From Streptomyces mobaraensis NBRC 13819 = DSM 40847 (lineage in GTDB: Bacteria > Actinomycetota > Actinomycetes > Streptomycetales > Streptomycetaceae), in the NCBI RefSeq assembly GCF_017916255.1, contig NZ_CP072827.1:930001-994000 (forward strand): 64,000 nucleotides of DNA. The letters run 5' to 3'. Below are positions 31,756-39,403 of this stretch, one piece after another (position 1 is the stretch's first letter; each line of letters begins with the position of its first letter). The notes under the pieces were generated by a model. It searched no databases. It saw nothing but the letters and a program-made list of their open reading frames with translations, and was not told the DNA's origin. The translations under genes were made by a program, and so were the position numbers.

Positions 31756-33561
31756 TCAGAGAGCGCGCAGGGCCTGGTGGGCCGCTTCGAGGCGTTGGGC
31801 CTCTTCGCGGGCGGAGCGGTCGCCCGAGACGTCGTCGGCCCAGGCGAGCAGTCGGCGGACGTGTTCGTCGGCGGCGTCGGTGACGACGCGGGGGCTGCCG
31901 AGGGCCAGGTCGCCGCTGGTTCCGTCGATGGTGACGAGCGTGCCCTCCGGGAGGGTGCGGCCGGCGGCCGTCACGGAGGCGCCGCCGGCGTCGACGGTGA
32001 GGCCGCGTACGCCCACGACGGTGGGCTTGCCCATGGCCCGCGCGACGACGGCGGCATGGCTGGCGGGCCCGCCGCGCGCGGTGACGATTCCGGTGGCGGC
32101 GGCGAGGCCGTGCATGTCGTTCGGGGAGGTCTCCGGGCGTACCAGGACGACCGGACCGGTTCGGGCCATGCGGACCGCGCCGTCCGCCGTGGTCGCGATC
32201 CTGCCGGTGGCGACGCCGGGGCAGGCCCCGATGCCCCGGGCGAGGACGTCGGCCTCCTCGACGGACGCGATGCGCGGTGTGCGCGCGTGCCGGAGATGGA
32301 GGGGGGAGACCCTGAGGAGGGCCTCCTCCCGCCCGATGAGTCGCTCGGCGACGAGTTCGGTGGCCACGCGGACCGCGGCGCTCCCCACGAACCGGCCGGG
32401 CCGGACCTGCAGCAGCCACAGCTCGCCGGACTGGAAGGTGAACTCGACGTAGCAGGGGCCGCGGTAGTGCTCCTCGATCCGGTGCAAGGCGTCGAGCAGC
32501 CCCGCCCACACGTCCGGCTCCCGCTCGGCGAGTTGGCGCAGGGGCCGGGTCGTCGCCCTCCCGGAGACGACCTCTTCCCCCTGGTGTCCGAAGAGGACTT
32601 CGCCGAACGGGACGTTCTCGCCGGTGTTGGGGTCGCGGCTGAACGCGACTCCGGTGCCGCTGCGGGCGTCGCGGTTGCCGAACACCATCCGCTGGACGAT
32701 CACAGCCGTGCCCAGGTCGTGCGGGATGGCGTTCACCTCGCGGTAGGTGCGCGCGCGGGGTGCGTCCCAGGAGGAGAAGACGGCTTCGACCGCCTGGTCG
32801 AGCTGGTGGGCGGCGTCGTCCGGAACCGGTCGGCCACCGCGTCGCCGGACGAGGTCCTGGACCGCCTCGATCGACCGGGTGAGGTGTGCTTCCTCGTTCC
32901 CGGTCCGCCGGCCGGGATGTTCCGCGGGGGCGGCCGATGCGGCGTCCGCGGTGGTGGTCGTGCCCGGGTAGGTGATCGCGTCCGCGGGGGCGGTCGCGTC
33001 CGCGGTGGCGATCACGTCCGCGGTGGCGGTCACGTCCGCGGTGGCGGTCGGGCCCGCGTGGGTGATCGCGTCCGCGATGGTGATCGGGCCCGCGTTGGCG
33101 ACCGCGCCCGCGTTGGCGATCGCGTCCGAGTCGGCAGTCGCGGAGGCGAAGCTCGTCAGGAAGGCCAGCCGTGAGGCCAGCGCGAACGGCCGGTCGGCGG
33201 TCTCGGCGGCCAGGCCCTCGGTGGCTTCGGCCGTGAGGCCGAGGTTGAGGATCGTGTTCATCATGCCGGGCATGGACACGCTGGCCCCGGACCGGACGGA
33301 CACCGCCAGCGGCTTGTGCGGTCCCCCGAAGGTCCGCCCGGTGGAGCGTTCGAGCTCCGCCACGGCCGTCGCGAGCTCGTCGCGGAGTCCTTCGGGAAGG
33401 CGCCCGTCCCGCAGGAAGGCGCGGCAGCCTTCCGTGGTGACGACGAACCCGGCCGGCACCGGCAGGCCGAGACGGTGCAGGAGGACCAGGCCGAGCGCCT
33501 TGCCTCCCAGTGTCTCCGCCGATTCCTCGGTGTGGGCGGAGATCGCGCGGATCCACCTCAT
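31756..33561 (-). CDS. PEP/pyruvate dikinase-like protein lacking the C-terminal PEP-binding barrel
   Basis: A 601-residue protein equal to the first two parts of pyruvate phosphate dikinase. The ATP-grasp part has LGGKALGLVLLHRLGLPVP, LAVSVRSGASVSMPGMMNT, TAVIVQRMVFGNRDARSGTG and CYVEFTFQSGELWLLQVRPG. The swivelling phosphohistidine part has TARGGPASHAAVVARAMGKP with His502. The PEP/pyruvate TIM barrel (about 350 residues in PPDK) is absent, so the phosphoryl acceptor is unknown. Residues 145-200 are a low-complexity Ala/Thr/Asp insert encoded by nine 18-bp repeats. ATG 33561 overlaps the regulator stop (ATGA). Confidence 0.85.
   Translation of the reverse strand: MRWIRAISAHTEESAETLGGKALGLVLLHRLGLPVPAGFVVTTEGCRAFLRDGRLPEGLRDELATAVAELERSTGRTFGGPHKPLAVSVRSGASVSMPGMMNTILNLGLTAEATEGLAAETADRPFALASRLAFLTSFASATADSDAIANAGAVANAGPITIADAITHAGPTATADVTATADVIATADATAPADAITYPGTTTTADAASAAPAEHPGRRTGNEEAHLTRSIEAVQDLVRRRGGRPVPDDAAHQLDQAVEAVFSSWDAPRARTYREVNAIPHDLGTAVIVQRMVFGNRDARSGTGVAFSRDPNTGENVPFGEVLFGHQGEEVVSGRATTRPLRQLAEREPDVWAGLLDALHRIEEHYRGPCYVEFTFQSGELWLLQVRPGRFVGSAAVRVATELVAERLIGREEALLRVSPLHLRHARTPRIASVEEADVLARGIGACPGVATGRIATTADGAVRMARTGPVVLVRPETSPNDMHGLAAATGIVTARGGPASHAAVVARAMGKPTVVGVRGLTVDAGGASVTAAGRTLPEGTLVTIDGTSGDLALGSPRVVTDAADEHVRRLLAWADDVSGDRSAREEAQRLEAAHQALRAL
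32974..33135. repeat. Nine tandem 18-bp units inside the dikinase-like gene
   Basis: Units such as GGTCGCGTCCGCGGTGGC and GATCACGTCCGCGGTGGC repeat nine times, keeping frame and encoding six-residue steps (ATADVI-type) at residues 143-196. They replace a helical segment of the normal ATP-grasp domain. Copy number probably varies between strains. Confidence 0.85.
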
Positions 33562-34184
33562 CGCCGCAACCCGAGGGTGGCCAGCAGGTCTTCGTGCAGC
33601 TCCGCCCACACGATGTGGTACGACGCGGTGCCGTCGGCCACGTACTCCGACCGGCCGGCGGCCGCACGTTCGAGGGCCTCGGTGAGGCGGATCCGGTAGC
33701 GGCCGAACCGGGGCAGGGCAGCGGACAGTTCGGCGCAGACGGCGTCGGCGCGGCGGTCCAGGTCGACGAACCGGGCGAGTACCCGGGAGTCGTAACCGGG
33801 ATCGCCGTGGTCGTTGAGGGCCATGTCACCGTCCACGGGCCGGAGTTGCCAGGCCGTGCAGAGGTCGAGCAGTTCGGGGTTGAGGACGAGGAACCGCTCG
33901 TACGCCGCCGTCACACGCTCGCGGGCCCCGGCCGTCTCCAGTTCGCGGGTGATCCGCTCGGCGTCCACCGCGCGGCCGGCGTCCGTGAGGCCCCACCCCG
34001 GTATCCCGCCGGAGAGGCGCGTGACCAGGCCGCCGGCCCCCAGATCGATGAGTTCGGACTCGGCGTCGGCTTCGTCCAGCCCCGTGATCGCGTGGAGCCG
34101 GGCGAGGGTGACGGTGCCGGCGCAGCGCAGGGCGTGCAGCACGAGCAGGCCGGTGTCCGTCGCGGGGGCTTCGGGCCAGGTCAT
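33558..34184 (-). CDS. Winged-helix transcriptional regulator of the dikinase-like operon
   Basis: A 208-residue protein. Residues 1-75 look like a MarR/ArsR-type winged helix: LLVLHALRCAGTVTLARLHAITGLDEADAESELIDL and GLVTRLSGGIPGWGLTDAGR. The rest is helical with LNPELLDLCTAWQLRP and DMALNDHGDPGYDSR, which I do not recognise as a known domain. It starts at ATG 34184 and its stop overlaps the next ATG, so it is translationally coupled to the dikinase-like gene. The fusion of reader head and acidic effector domain suggests a sensor for the pathway. Confidence 0.75.
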   Translation of the reverse strand: MTWPEAPATDTGLLVLHALRCAGTVTLARLHAITGLDEADAESELIDLGAGGLVTRLSGGIPGWGLTDAGRAVDAERITRELETAGARERVTAAYERFLVLNPELLDLCTAWQLRPVDGDMALNDHGDPGYDSRVLARFVDLDRRADAVCAELSAALPRFGRYRIRLTEALERAAAGRSEYVADGTASYHIVWAELHEDLLATLGLRR

Positions 34185-34366
34185 GGGTGGTCCTTCCGAG
34201 CGTCTGATGGTGCGTTGGGTGGGGGAAAGTGCGGAGGTTTTCGCCGCCTCGCGGGCGCACCACCCCGCTCCCACCCACCACAAACTCCGATGTTCGCACC
34301 TTTCGGATACCGTCATCATCTGGATGCTGGTTGTATCATGGCACACCAGGAGCCGAAGGGGGCACG

Positions 34367-35461
34367 ATGGCGAGACTGACCCGCGCACAGCAGCAGGAGC
34401 GGACCCGTGCCGCGGTGCTGGTCGCGGCCCGGCGGGAGTTCGCCGAGTTCGGATTCGCCGAGGCCAAGATCGACCGGATCGCCGAGCGGGCCGAACTGAC
34501 CAGGGGTGCCGTCTACTCCAACTTCACCGGCAAGCGCGCGCTCTACTTCGCGGTGCTGGTCGACGCCGCGGAACGGGCCCGGGACGCCGCCGAGCCTCCG
34601 GCCGAATCCCCCGGCTCCGTCGGACAGGCGCTCGGCTCGTTCGCCCGGGTATGGCTCGAAAGGCTGCCCTTCCTCGGTGACACCCCGGGAAGCGGCCACC
34701 TGCGGTCGCGCTCGCTGTCCGGAGCGCTGGGCACCGAGTCGGCTCGGACCGCGCTCGCGGAACTCGTCCGGTTCGAGGCGCTGTTGCTCGCACTGGCACT
34801 CGAACCGCGGTCGGCCGCGCGCGCCTTGCGGCCCGCCGGGCTGGCCCTGACCCTGCTCCACGGCGCGGCCGCCCTCGCGGAGAACGCCCCCGGCGTCGGC
34901 GACCCCTTCGACCTGGCGCGCGCGGCCGAGCATCTCGCCGGCATCGACCTCGGCGACGCCCCGGAGCCGCCGCACCTGCCCTTCGTCGCTCCCGCGCGCC
35001 CGACCGAGGATCCATGGGTGCCGCCGCGCGGCCTGCGCGACGAGATCACCGGCGGGCCGGTCGGTCTCGGCGCCGACGGAGTGGTCTCCGTGCTGGGTGT
35101 GGGGCGCCTGTCCGCGGCCGAGGACGTACTGCGCTCGGCGCGGCCGGACGACGAGGTGACGATCGCCGTCGTCACGAGCGACCCCGCCGAGACCGGCCGA
35201 CTGGCCCGGCTCCGGATCGTGGACCTCGTCGGCTGCCTCCGCCGGGTGTTCACGGCCGACCGGCTGCCGCGAGTCCGCGTGGTGTTCGACGACACCGGCA
35301 CGGTCCCGGCAGCCCTCGGCCACCCCCCGGCCGACGACCTCACCGAGATCGCGGTCCGGGTCCGCAACGGACTGATCACCGGCCACGCGACCGGCCGCGG
35401 CGCGGGCCACGCCGCGTCCCACCACCGCTCCCCCGCCCCGGGGCCGAGCCGGACGGTGTGA
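34367..35461 (+). CDS. TetR-family regulator with long C-terminal extension
   Basis: A 364-residue protein. The TetR head (residues 1-60) has RAAVLVAARREFAEFGF, KIDRIAERAELTRGAVYSNF and TGKRALYFAVL. A TetR-type effector region runs to about 200, after which 160 extra residues form a separate alpha/beta-like domain (TIAVVTSDPAETGRLARLRI, VRVVFDDTGTVPAALG) ending in a His/Gly-rich tail. Typical TetR proteins are 190-230 residues. ATG 34367 follows GAAGGGGG. It is divergent from the wHTH gene with a 182-base, relatively AT-rich gap. No function is known for the extra domain. Confidence 0.8.
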   Translation: MARLTRAQQQERTRAAVLVAARREFAEFGFAEAKIDRIAERAELTRGAVYSNFTGKRALYFAVLVDAAERARDAAEPPAESPGSVGQALGSFARVWLERLPFLGDTPGSGHLRSRSLSGALGTESARTALAELVRFEALLLALALEPRSAARALRPAGLALTLLHGAAALAENAPGVGDPFDLARAAEHLAGIDLGDAPEPPHLPFVAPARPTEDPWVPPRGLRDEITGGPVGLGADGVVSVLGVGRLSAAEDVLRSARPDDEVTIAVVTSDPAETGRLARLRIVDLVGCLRRVFTADRLPRVRVVFDDTGTVPAALGHPPADDLTEIAVRVRNGLITGHATGRGAGHAASHHRSPAPGPSRTV

Positions 35462-36438
35462 CTCCGGGCACGCCCGGGGCCGGGAGACGGTTCGCGAAGG
35501 GGAGCGAAAACGGTCCCGCGGCAGCGCGGGCAAGCGGTCGCGGCAGCCGACGGAGAATGAGATCGTCCAGCGCCTGAGACCTCAAGCCCCTGCCGTGGTC
35601 ACACGCCACTGGGAGGGTCGGCCGCACCACTGGCACATCGCGGGAAATGCCGCAGGGCTGGAAGCTGTCAACGAGGCGGATCAAGCGGCACGGGCGGGCG
35701 GTCTCACCTGTTCCACGGCAGCAACGGCGGCAGTCCCGGTGCGGGTGGGACAGCCCCGAACGGCATGTACGGCTGCGGTGGCGGCGGCGGGCAGGGCGGG
35801 CCTGGTGGCAACGGCGGCAGCGGCGGTCGGCCGAACGGCAGCGTAGGCCGCGAGGGCAGCGCCGGAAAGACCGGCACCAAGGGGGTCGACGGCAAGCAGG
35901 CCTGCAACGGCGCCGTGGTGATCAAATGGTGACAGCAGCTTTCCTTTCTGTGATTCGCTGACCTCCCGATGCGCCCACCCGGCGGGCCGGGGTGTCGGCG
36001 ACGGCGAGTGGGCGCGCCGCACGGGGAATCCTGACCGGCACTCGGCCAGGTGACGTTGTCGCGCTTCGGTCCGGCGATGGGGGGGCTCCTCGCACTCCAT
36101 CGCCGGAAACGGCTCGCGTACCCGCAGGGCGATCTCGACGGGGGCGAACGCGGACCACGCGCCGATGCGCAGGCCGGCTCCGGGCAATACGGCGGCGTGC
36201 GCGCGGTAGACGGCGGTGACAACGGCCGTGGTGAAGCGGACCGTGCGTCCATTACGCTCGGCGGCGAGCCGGGCAAGCTGACCACGCGTCAGCAAAGGCC
36301 GGATCAGGCCGGCGTCAGTGCCGCCACAGGGCGTCGGCAACCGCCGGAGCCCGCCAAGGCCGATCACTCCCTTCACTGAGCCTGACCTGCGGAATTCCAG
36401 GTCAGCGACTTAACCGTCCGTCACCGAAGGAGCCCCCC
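35462..36438. other. 977-base gene-poor region
   Basis: No intact gene is recognised. Base composition is more mixed than in neighbouring coding DNA. It contains the glycine-rich remnant below and a long minus-strand frame (ATG 36376 downwards; LIRPLLTRGQLARLAAER, ALRVREPFPAM) that resembles no family I know and lacks a ribosome binding site. A GAAGGAG at 36427-36433 belongs to dhaK. Confidence 0.5.
35702..35932 (+). pseudogene. 3' remnant of a glycine-rich (collagen-like) protein gene
   Basis: One plus-strand frame ending at TGA 35930-35932 encodes HGSNGGSPGAGG, CGGGGGQGGPGGNGGSGG, a KTGTKGVDGK stretch and the terminus QACNGAVVIKW. Gly-rich secreted proteins often end in such a Cys-containing strand. 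No start codon with a ribosome binding site is found upstream, where the frame continues without sense, so it is probably a decayed or horizontally acquired fragment. Confidence 0.4.
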
Positions 36439-37431
36439 GTGAAGATGCTGATCAACGTCCCCGAGTCCGTCGTGCCCGACGCCCTGCGGGGTATGGCCGC
36501 CGTTCATCCCGAGCTGGTGGTGGATGTGGAGGGGCGGGTCGTGCGGCGGCGGGACGCGCCGGTGGCGGGGAAGGTGGGGCTGGTATCGGGGGGTGGGTCG
36601 GGGCATGAGCCGTTGCACGGGGGGTTCGTGGGGCCGGGGATGCTGGACGCCGCGTGCCCCGGGGAGATTTTCACGAGTCCCGTGCCCGACCAGATGGTGC
36701 GGGCCGCGGCTGCCGTGGACAGTGGGGCGGGCGTGCTGTTCGTCGTGAAGAACTACACCGGTGACGTCCTCAACTTCAACATGGCCGCCGAACTCGCCGA
36801 GGACGAGGGAATCCAGGTCGCCAGTGTGCTCGTCAACGACGACGTGGCGGTGACCGACAGTACGCACACGGCCGGGCGGCGGGGCACAGGGGCCACCCTG
36901 TTCGTCGAGAAGATCGCCGGGGCGGTGGCCGAGGCGGGGGCGCCGCTGGCGCGGGTCGAGACGGTCGCCCGGCGGGTGAACGAGGCGTCGCGGAGCTTCG
37001 GCGTCGCGCTGTCGGCCTGTTCGACGCCGAGCAAGGGCGGCCCCACCTTCGACCTGCCGGCCGGTGAACTGGAGCTCGGCGTCGGCATCCACGGGGAGCC
37101 GGGCCGGGAGCGCCGGCCGATGATGACGTCCGGGGAGATCGCGGACTACGCCGTGCACGCGGTGCTGGACGACCTCCACCCCACCGGACCGGTGCTGGTC
37201 CTGGTCAACGGGGCGGGCGGGACGCCGCTGCTGGAGCTGTACGGCTTCGCGGCGGAGGTGCACCGCGTGCTGCGCGAGCGCGGGGTGCCCGTCGCCCGGA
37301 CCCTCGTCGGCAACTACGTCACGTCCCTCGACATGGCCGGTGCCTCCGTGACGCTGTGCCAGGTGGACGACGAGATGCTGCGGTGGTGGGACGCGCCGGT
37401 GCGGACGCCCGCCCTGCGCTGGGGGTGCTGA
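36439..37431 (+). CDS. dhaK: Dihydroxyacetone kinase subunit DhaK, orphan
   Basis: Dihydroxyacetone-binding subunit of the PTS-dependent or ATP-dependent kinase, 330 residues, full family length. VGLVSGGGSGHEPLHGGFVG, VVKNYTGDVLNFNMAAELA, GRRGTGATLFVEKIAGA and ELGVGIHGEPGRER are present; the last holds the His that covalently binds the substrate as a hemiaminal. GTG 36439 follows GAAGGAG. DhaK needs DhaL (ADP carrier) and often DhaM. None follows: the stop abuts the stop of the convergent dehydrogenase gene with no gap, so the operon looks cut short. Confidence 0.92.
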   Translation: MKMLINVPESVVPDALRGMAAVHPELVVDVEGRVVRRRDAPVAGKVGLVSGGGSGHEPLHGGFVGPGMLDAACPGEIFTSPVPDQMVRAAAAVDSGAGVLFVVKNYTGDVLNFNMAAELAEDEGIQVASVLVNDDVAVTDSTHTAGRRGTGATLFVEKIAGAVAEAGAPLARVETVARRVNEASRSFGVALSACSTPSKGGPTFDLPAGELELGVGIHGEPGRERRPMMTSGEIADYAVHAVLDDLHPTGPVLVLVNGAGGTPLLELYGFAAEVHRVLRERGVPVARTLVGNYVTSLDMAGASVTLCQVDDEMLRWWDAPVRTPALRWGC

Positions 37432-38850
37432 TCAGGCGTCGGCGCCCGGCTCCGCTCCGTACCACACCGTGGTGACGTTGCAGAACTCGCGGATGCCCTG
37501 GCCCGACAGTTCGCGGCCGTAGCCCGAGCGCTTGACGCCGCCGAAGGGGAAGGCCGGGTGGGAGGCCGTCATGCCGTTGAAGAAGACGCCGCCCGCCTCC
37601 AGGTCCCGGACGAAGCGCCGCTGTTCGTCCTCGTCCCGGGTCCAGACGTTGGAACTCAGGCCGAACGGGGAGTCGTTGGCGACCGACACCGCCTCGTCGA
37701 GGTCCGCGACGCGGTAGACCGTGGCGACTGGGCCGAACGCCTCCTCGCGGTGGATCCGCATCTCCGGGGTGATGTCGCTGAGCACGGTCGGCTCGTAGAA
37801 CCAGCCGCCGGCCAGCTTCCCCGGCAGGGCGGGCCGGCCGCCGCCGCAGCGGGGCACCGCGCCCAGCCGCACCGCGTCGTCGACCAGTTCCTCGACGTCG
37901 GCGCGGCCCTGCTCGGTGGCGAGCGGGCCGACGTCGGTGGCCTCGTCGAGCGGGTCGCCGACGGTCAGCCCGTCCATGCGGGCGGTGAAGCGCTCCAGGA
38001 ACGTCTCGTAGACGTCCGTGTGCACGATAAAGCGTTTCGCGGCGATGCAGGACTGGCCGTTGTTCTGGACCCGGGCCGTCACCGCCGTGCGGACGGCGCG
38101 GGCCAGGTCGGCGGAGGGCATCACCACGTACGGGTCGCTGCCGCCCAGCTCCAGGACCGTCTTCTTGATCTCGTCCCCGGCGACGGACGCGACGGAGCGG
38201 CCCGCCGGTTCGCTGCCGGTGAGGGTGGCGGCGGCCACCCGGGGGTCGCGCAGCACGGACTCGACGGCGCCGGAGCCGATGAGCAGCGTCTGGAAGCAGC
38301 CCTCGGGGTAGCCGGCCCGGCGGAAGAGGTCCTCCAGGTACAGGGCGGTCTGCGGCACGTTGGAGGCGTGCTTGAGCAGTCCGACGTTGCCCGCCATCAG
38401 CGCGGGGGCGGCGAACCGGACGACCTGCCACAGCGGGAAGTTCCACGGCATGACCGCCAGGACGGGCCCGAGCGGGCGGTGGTGGACGCGCACGGCCGAC
38501 GCGCCCGAGTCGGCGACCGCGTCGGCCGGCGGGTGCTCGTCGGCGAGCAGGGCCTCGGCGTGCTCGGCGTACCAGCGCATGGCCTTCACGCACTTGGCCG
38601 CCTCCGCGCGGGCGGCGGCGAGCGGCTTGCCCATCTCCAGGGTCATGGTGCGGGCGATGTCGTCCCCGTCCTCCTCCAGGAGGTCGGCGGTACGACGGAG
38701 GAGCCGGGCCCGCTCGGCGAAGTCCCGGGTCCGGTGGTGCCGGAACGCGGCCGCCGCGGCGGCCACCCGGCGCTCGATCTCGTCCGGGGCCAGGGCCTCG
38801 AACGTCTTGAGGGTCTCGCCGGTCGCGGGGTTCACCGTGGCGATGGGCAT
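37432..38850 (-). CDS. Aldehyde dehydrogenase, succinate-semialdehyde type
   Basis: NAD(P)-dependent ALDH of 472 residues. VLAVMPWNFPLWQVVRFAAP and LLKHASNVPQTALYLEDLF form the cofactor site, LELGGSDPYVV contains the general-base Glu, NNGQSCIAAKRF the catalytic Cys and EEAFGPVATVYRV the C-terminal block. The motif set is that of GabD/YneI-type succinate-semialdehyde dehydrogenases, which finish GABA breakdown; gadB lies 20 kb away. ATG 38850 starts the fold normally. The 22-bp minisatellite at 38988-39141 sits upstream. Confidence 0.9.
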   Translation of the reverse strand: MPIATVNPATGETLKTFEALAPDEIERRVAAAAAAFRHHRTRDFAERARLLRRTADLLEEDGDDIARTMTLEMGKPLAAARAEAAKCVKAMRWYAEHAEALLADEHPPADAVADSGASAVRVHHRPLGPVLAVMPWNFPLWQVVRFAAPALMAGNVGLLKHASNVPQTALYLEDLFRRAGYPEGCFQTLLIGSGAVESVLRDPRVAAATLTGSEPAGRSVASVAGDEIKKTVLELGGSDPYVVMPSADLARAVRTAVTARVQNNGQSCIAAKRFIVHTDVYETFLERFTARMDGLTVGDPLDEATDVGPLATEQGRADVEELVDDAVRLGAVPRCGGGRPALPGKLAGGWFYEPTVLSDITPEMRIHREEAFGPVATVYRVADLDEAVSVANDSPFGLSSNVWTRDEDEQRRFVRDLEAGGVFFNGMTASHPAFPFGGVKRSGYGRELSGQGIREFCNVTTVWYGAEPGADA

Positions 38851-39403
38851 GGGCGTCCTTCCTCAGCGGCGGCTCGGCCGACCCGGCCCCCGCCGCTCGG
38901 GGGCCGGGGCCGGCGTCTCCACGTCTCGACCTTGCGGCGCTCCGCCTGCCCGCGCAAGACGACCGTACGCGCCGAGCCGCGCGGGCCTGGTGCCCGGGAC
39001 GGGAAGCTCTGGCGCCCGGGGCGGGCGGCCCTGACGCCCGGGACGGGAAGCCCCGACGCCCGGGACGGGAAGCTCCGGAGTCCGGGACGGGAAGCTCCGG
39101 AGTCCGGGACGGGCGGCCCTGACGCCCGGGACGGGTACGGCCGCCCGTCCCCCGCCCGTCCCGACGGCCCCCGGACGCGGGAACGGCCGCTCCGTCCGCG
39201 CCGCGCGAGGCGGGCGGCAAAGCGGCCGTTCCGGTACGGACCGGGGCCACTCGGCCCGGACAAGGGCCGCCGGCCGGCGACTCGGCAGGTCCGGCCGGCC
39301 CCGGCGGCCACCTCGTCACCGTCGCGGCGGCCAAGCAGGCGCGACCCGGAGCCGGCGCACCGTCCAGACCAACGCGGCGCCCGAGCGCCGCCGAGCGCGC
39401 CGC
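38851..39403. other. Intergenic region with minisatellite
   Basis: Separates the aldehyde dehydrogenase start from the MFS 3' end (both minus strand). Besides the 22-bp array it holds GC-rich inverted segments but no frame with coding character on either strand. Confidence 0.6.
38988..39141. repeat. Seven tandem 22-bp units
   Basis: Units follow TGACGCCCGGGACGGGAAGC plus two bases, with a GCGG variant in place of GAAG. Seven copies lie exactly head to tail. The period is not a multiple of three and no frame is maintained, so the array is non-coding. Each unit includes CCCGGG and could form short hairpins. Confidence 0.9.

Noticed and set aside
35681..36376. Minus-strand frame of about 230 codons in the gene-poor region
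   Set aside because: No ribosome binding site, no recognisable domain, and it runs across the glycine-rich remnant in antisense.
38988..39141. Considered as a CRISPR array
   Set aside because: The 22-bp units are contiguous with no unique spacers, and no cas gene is present.
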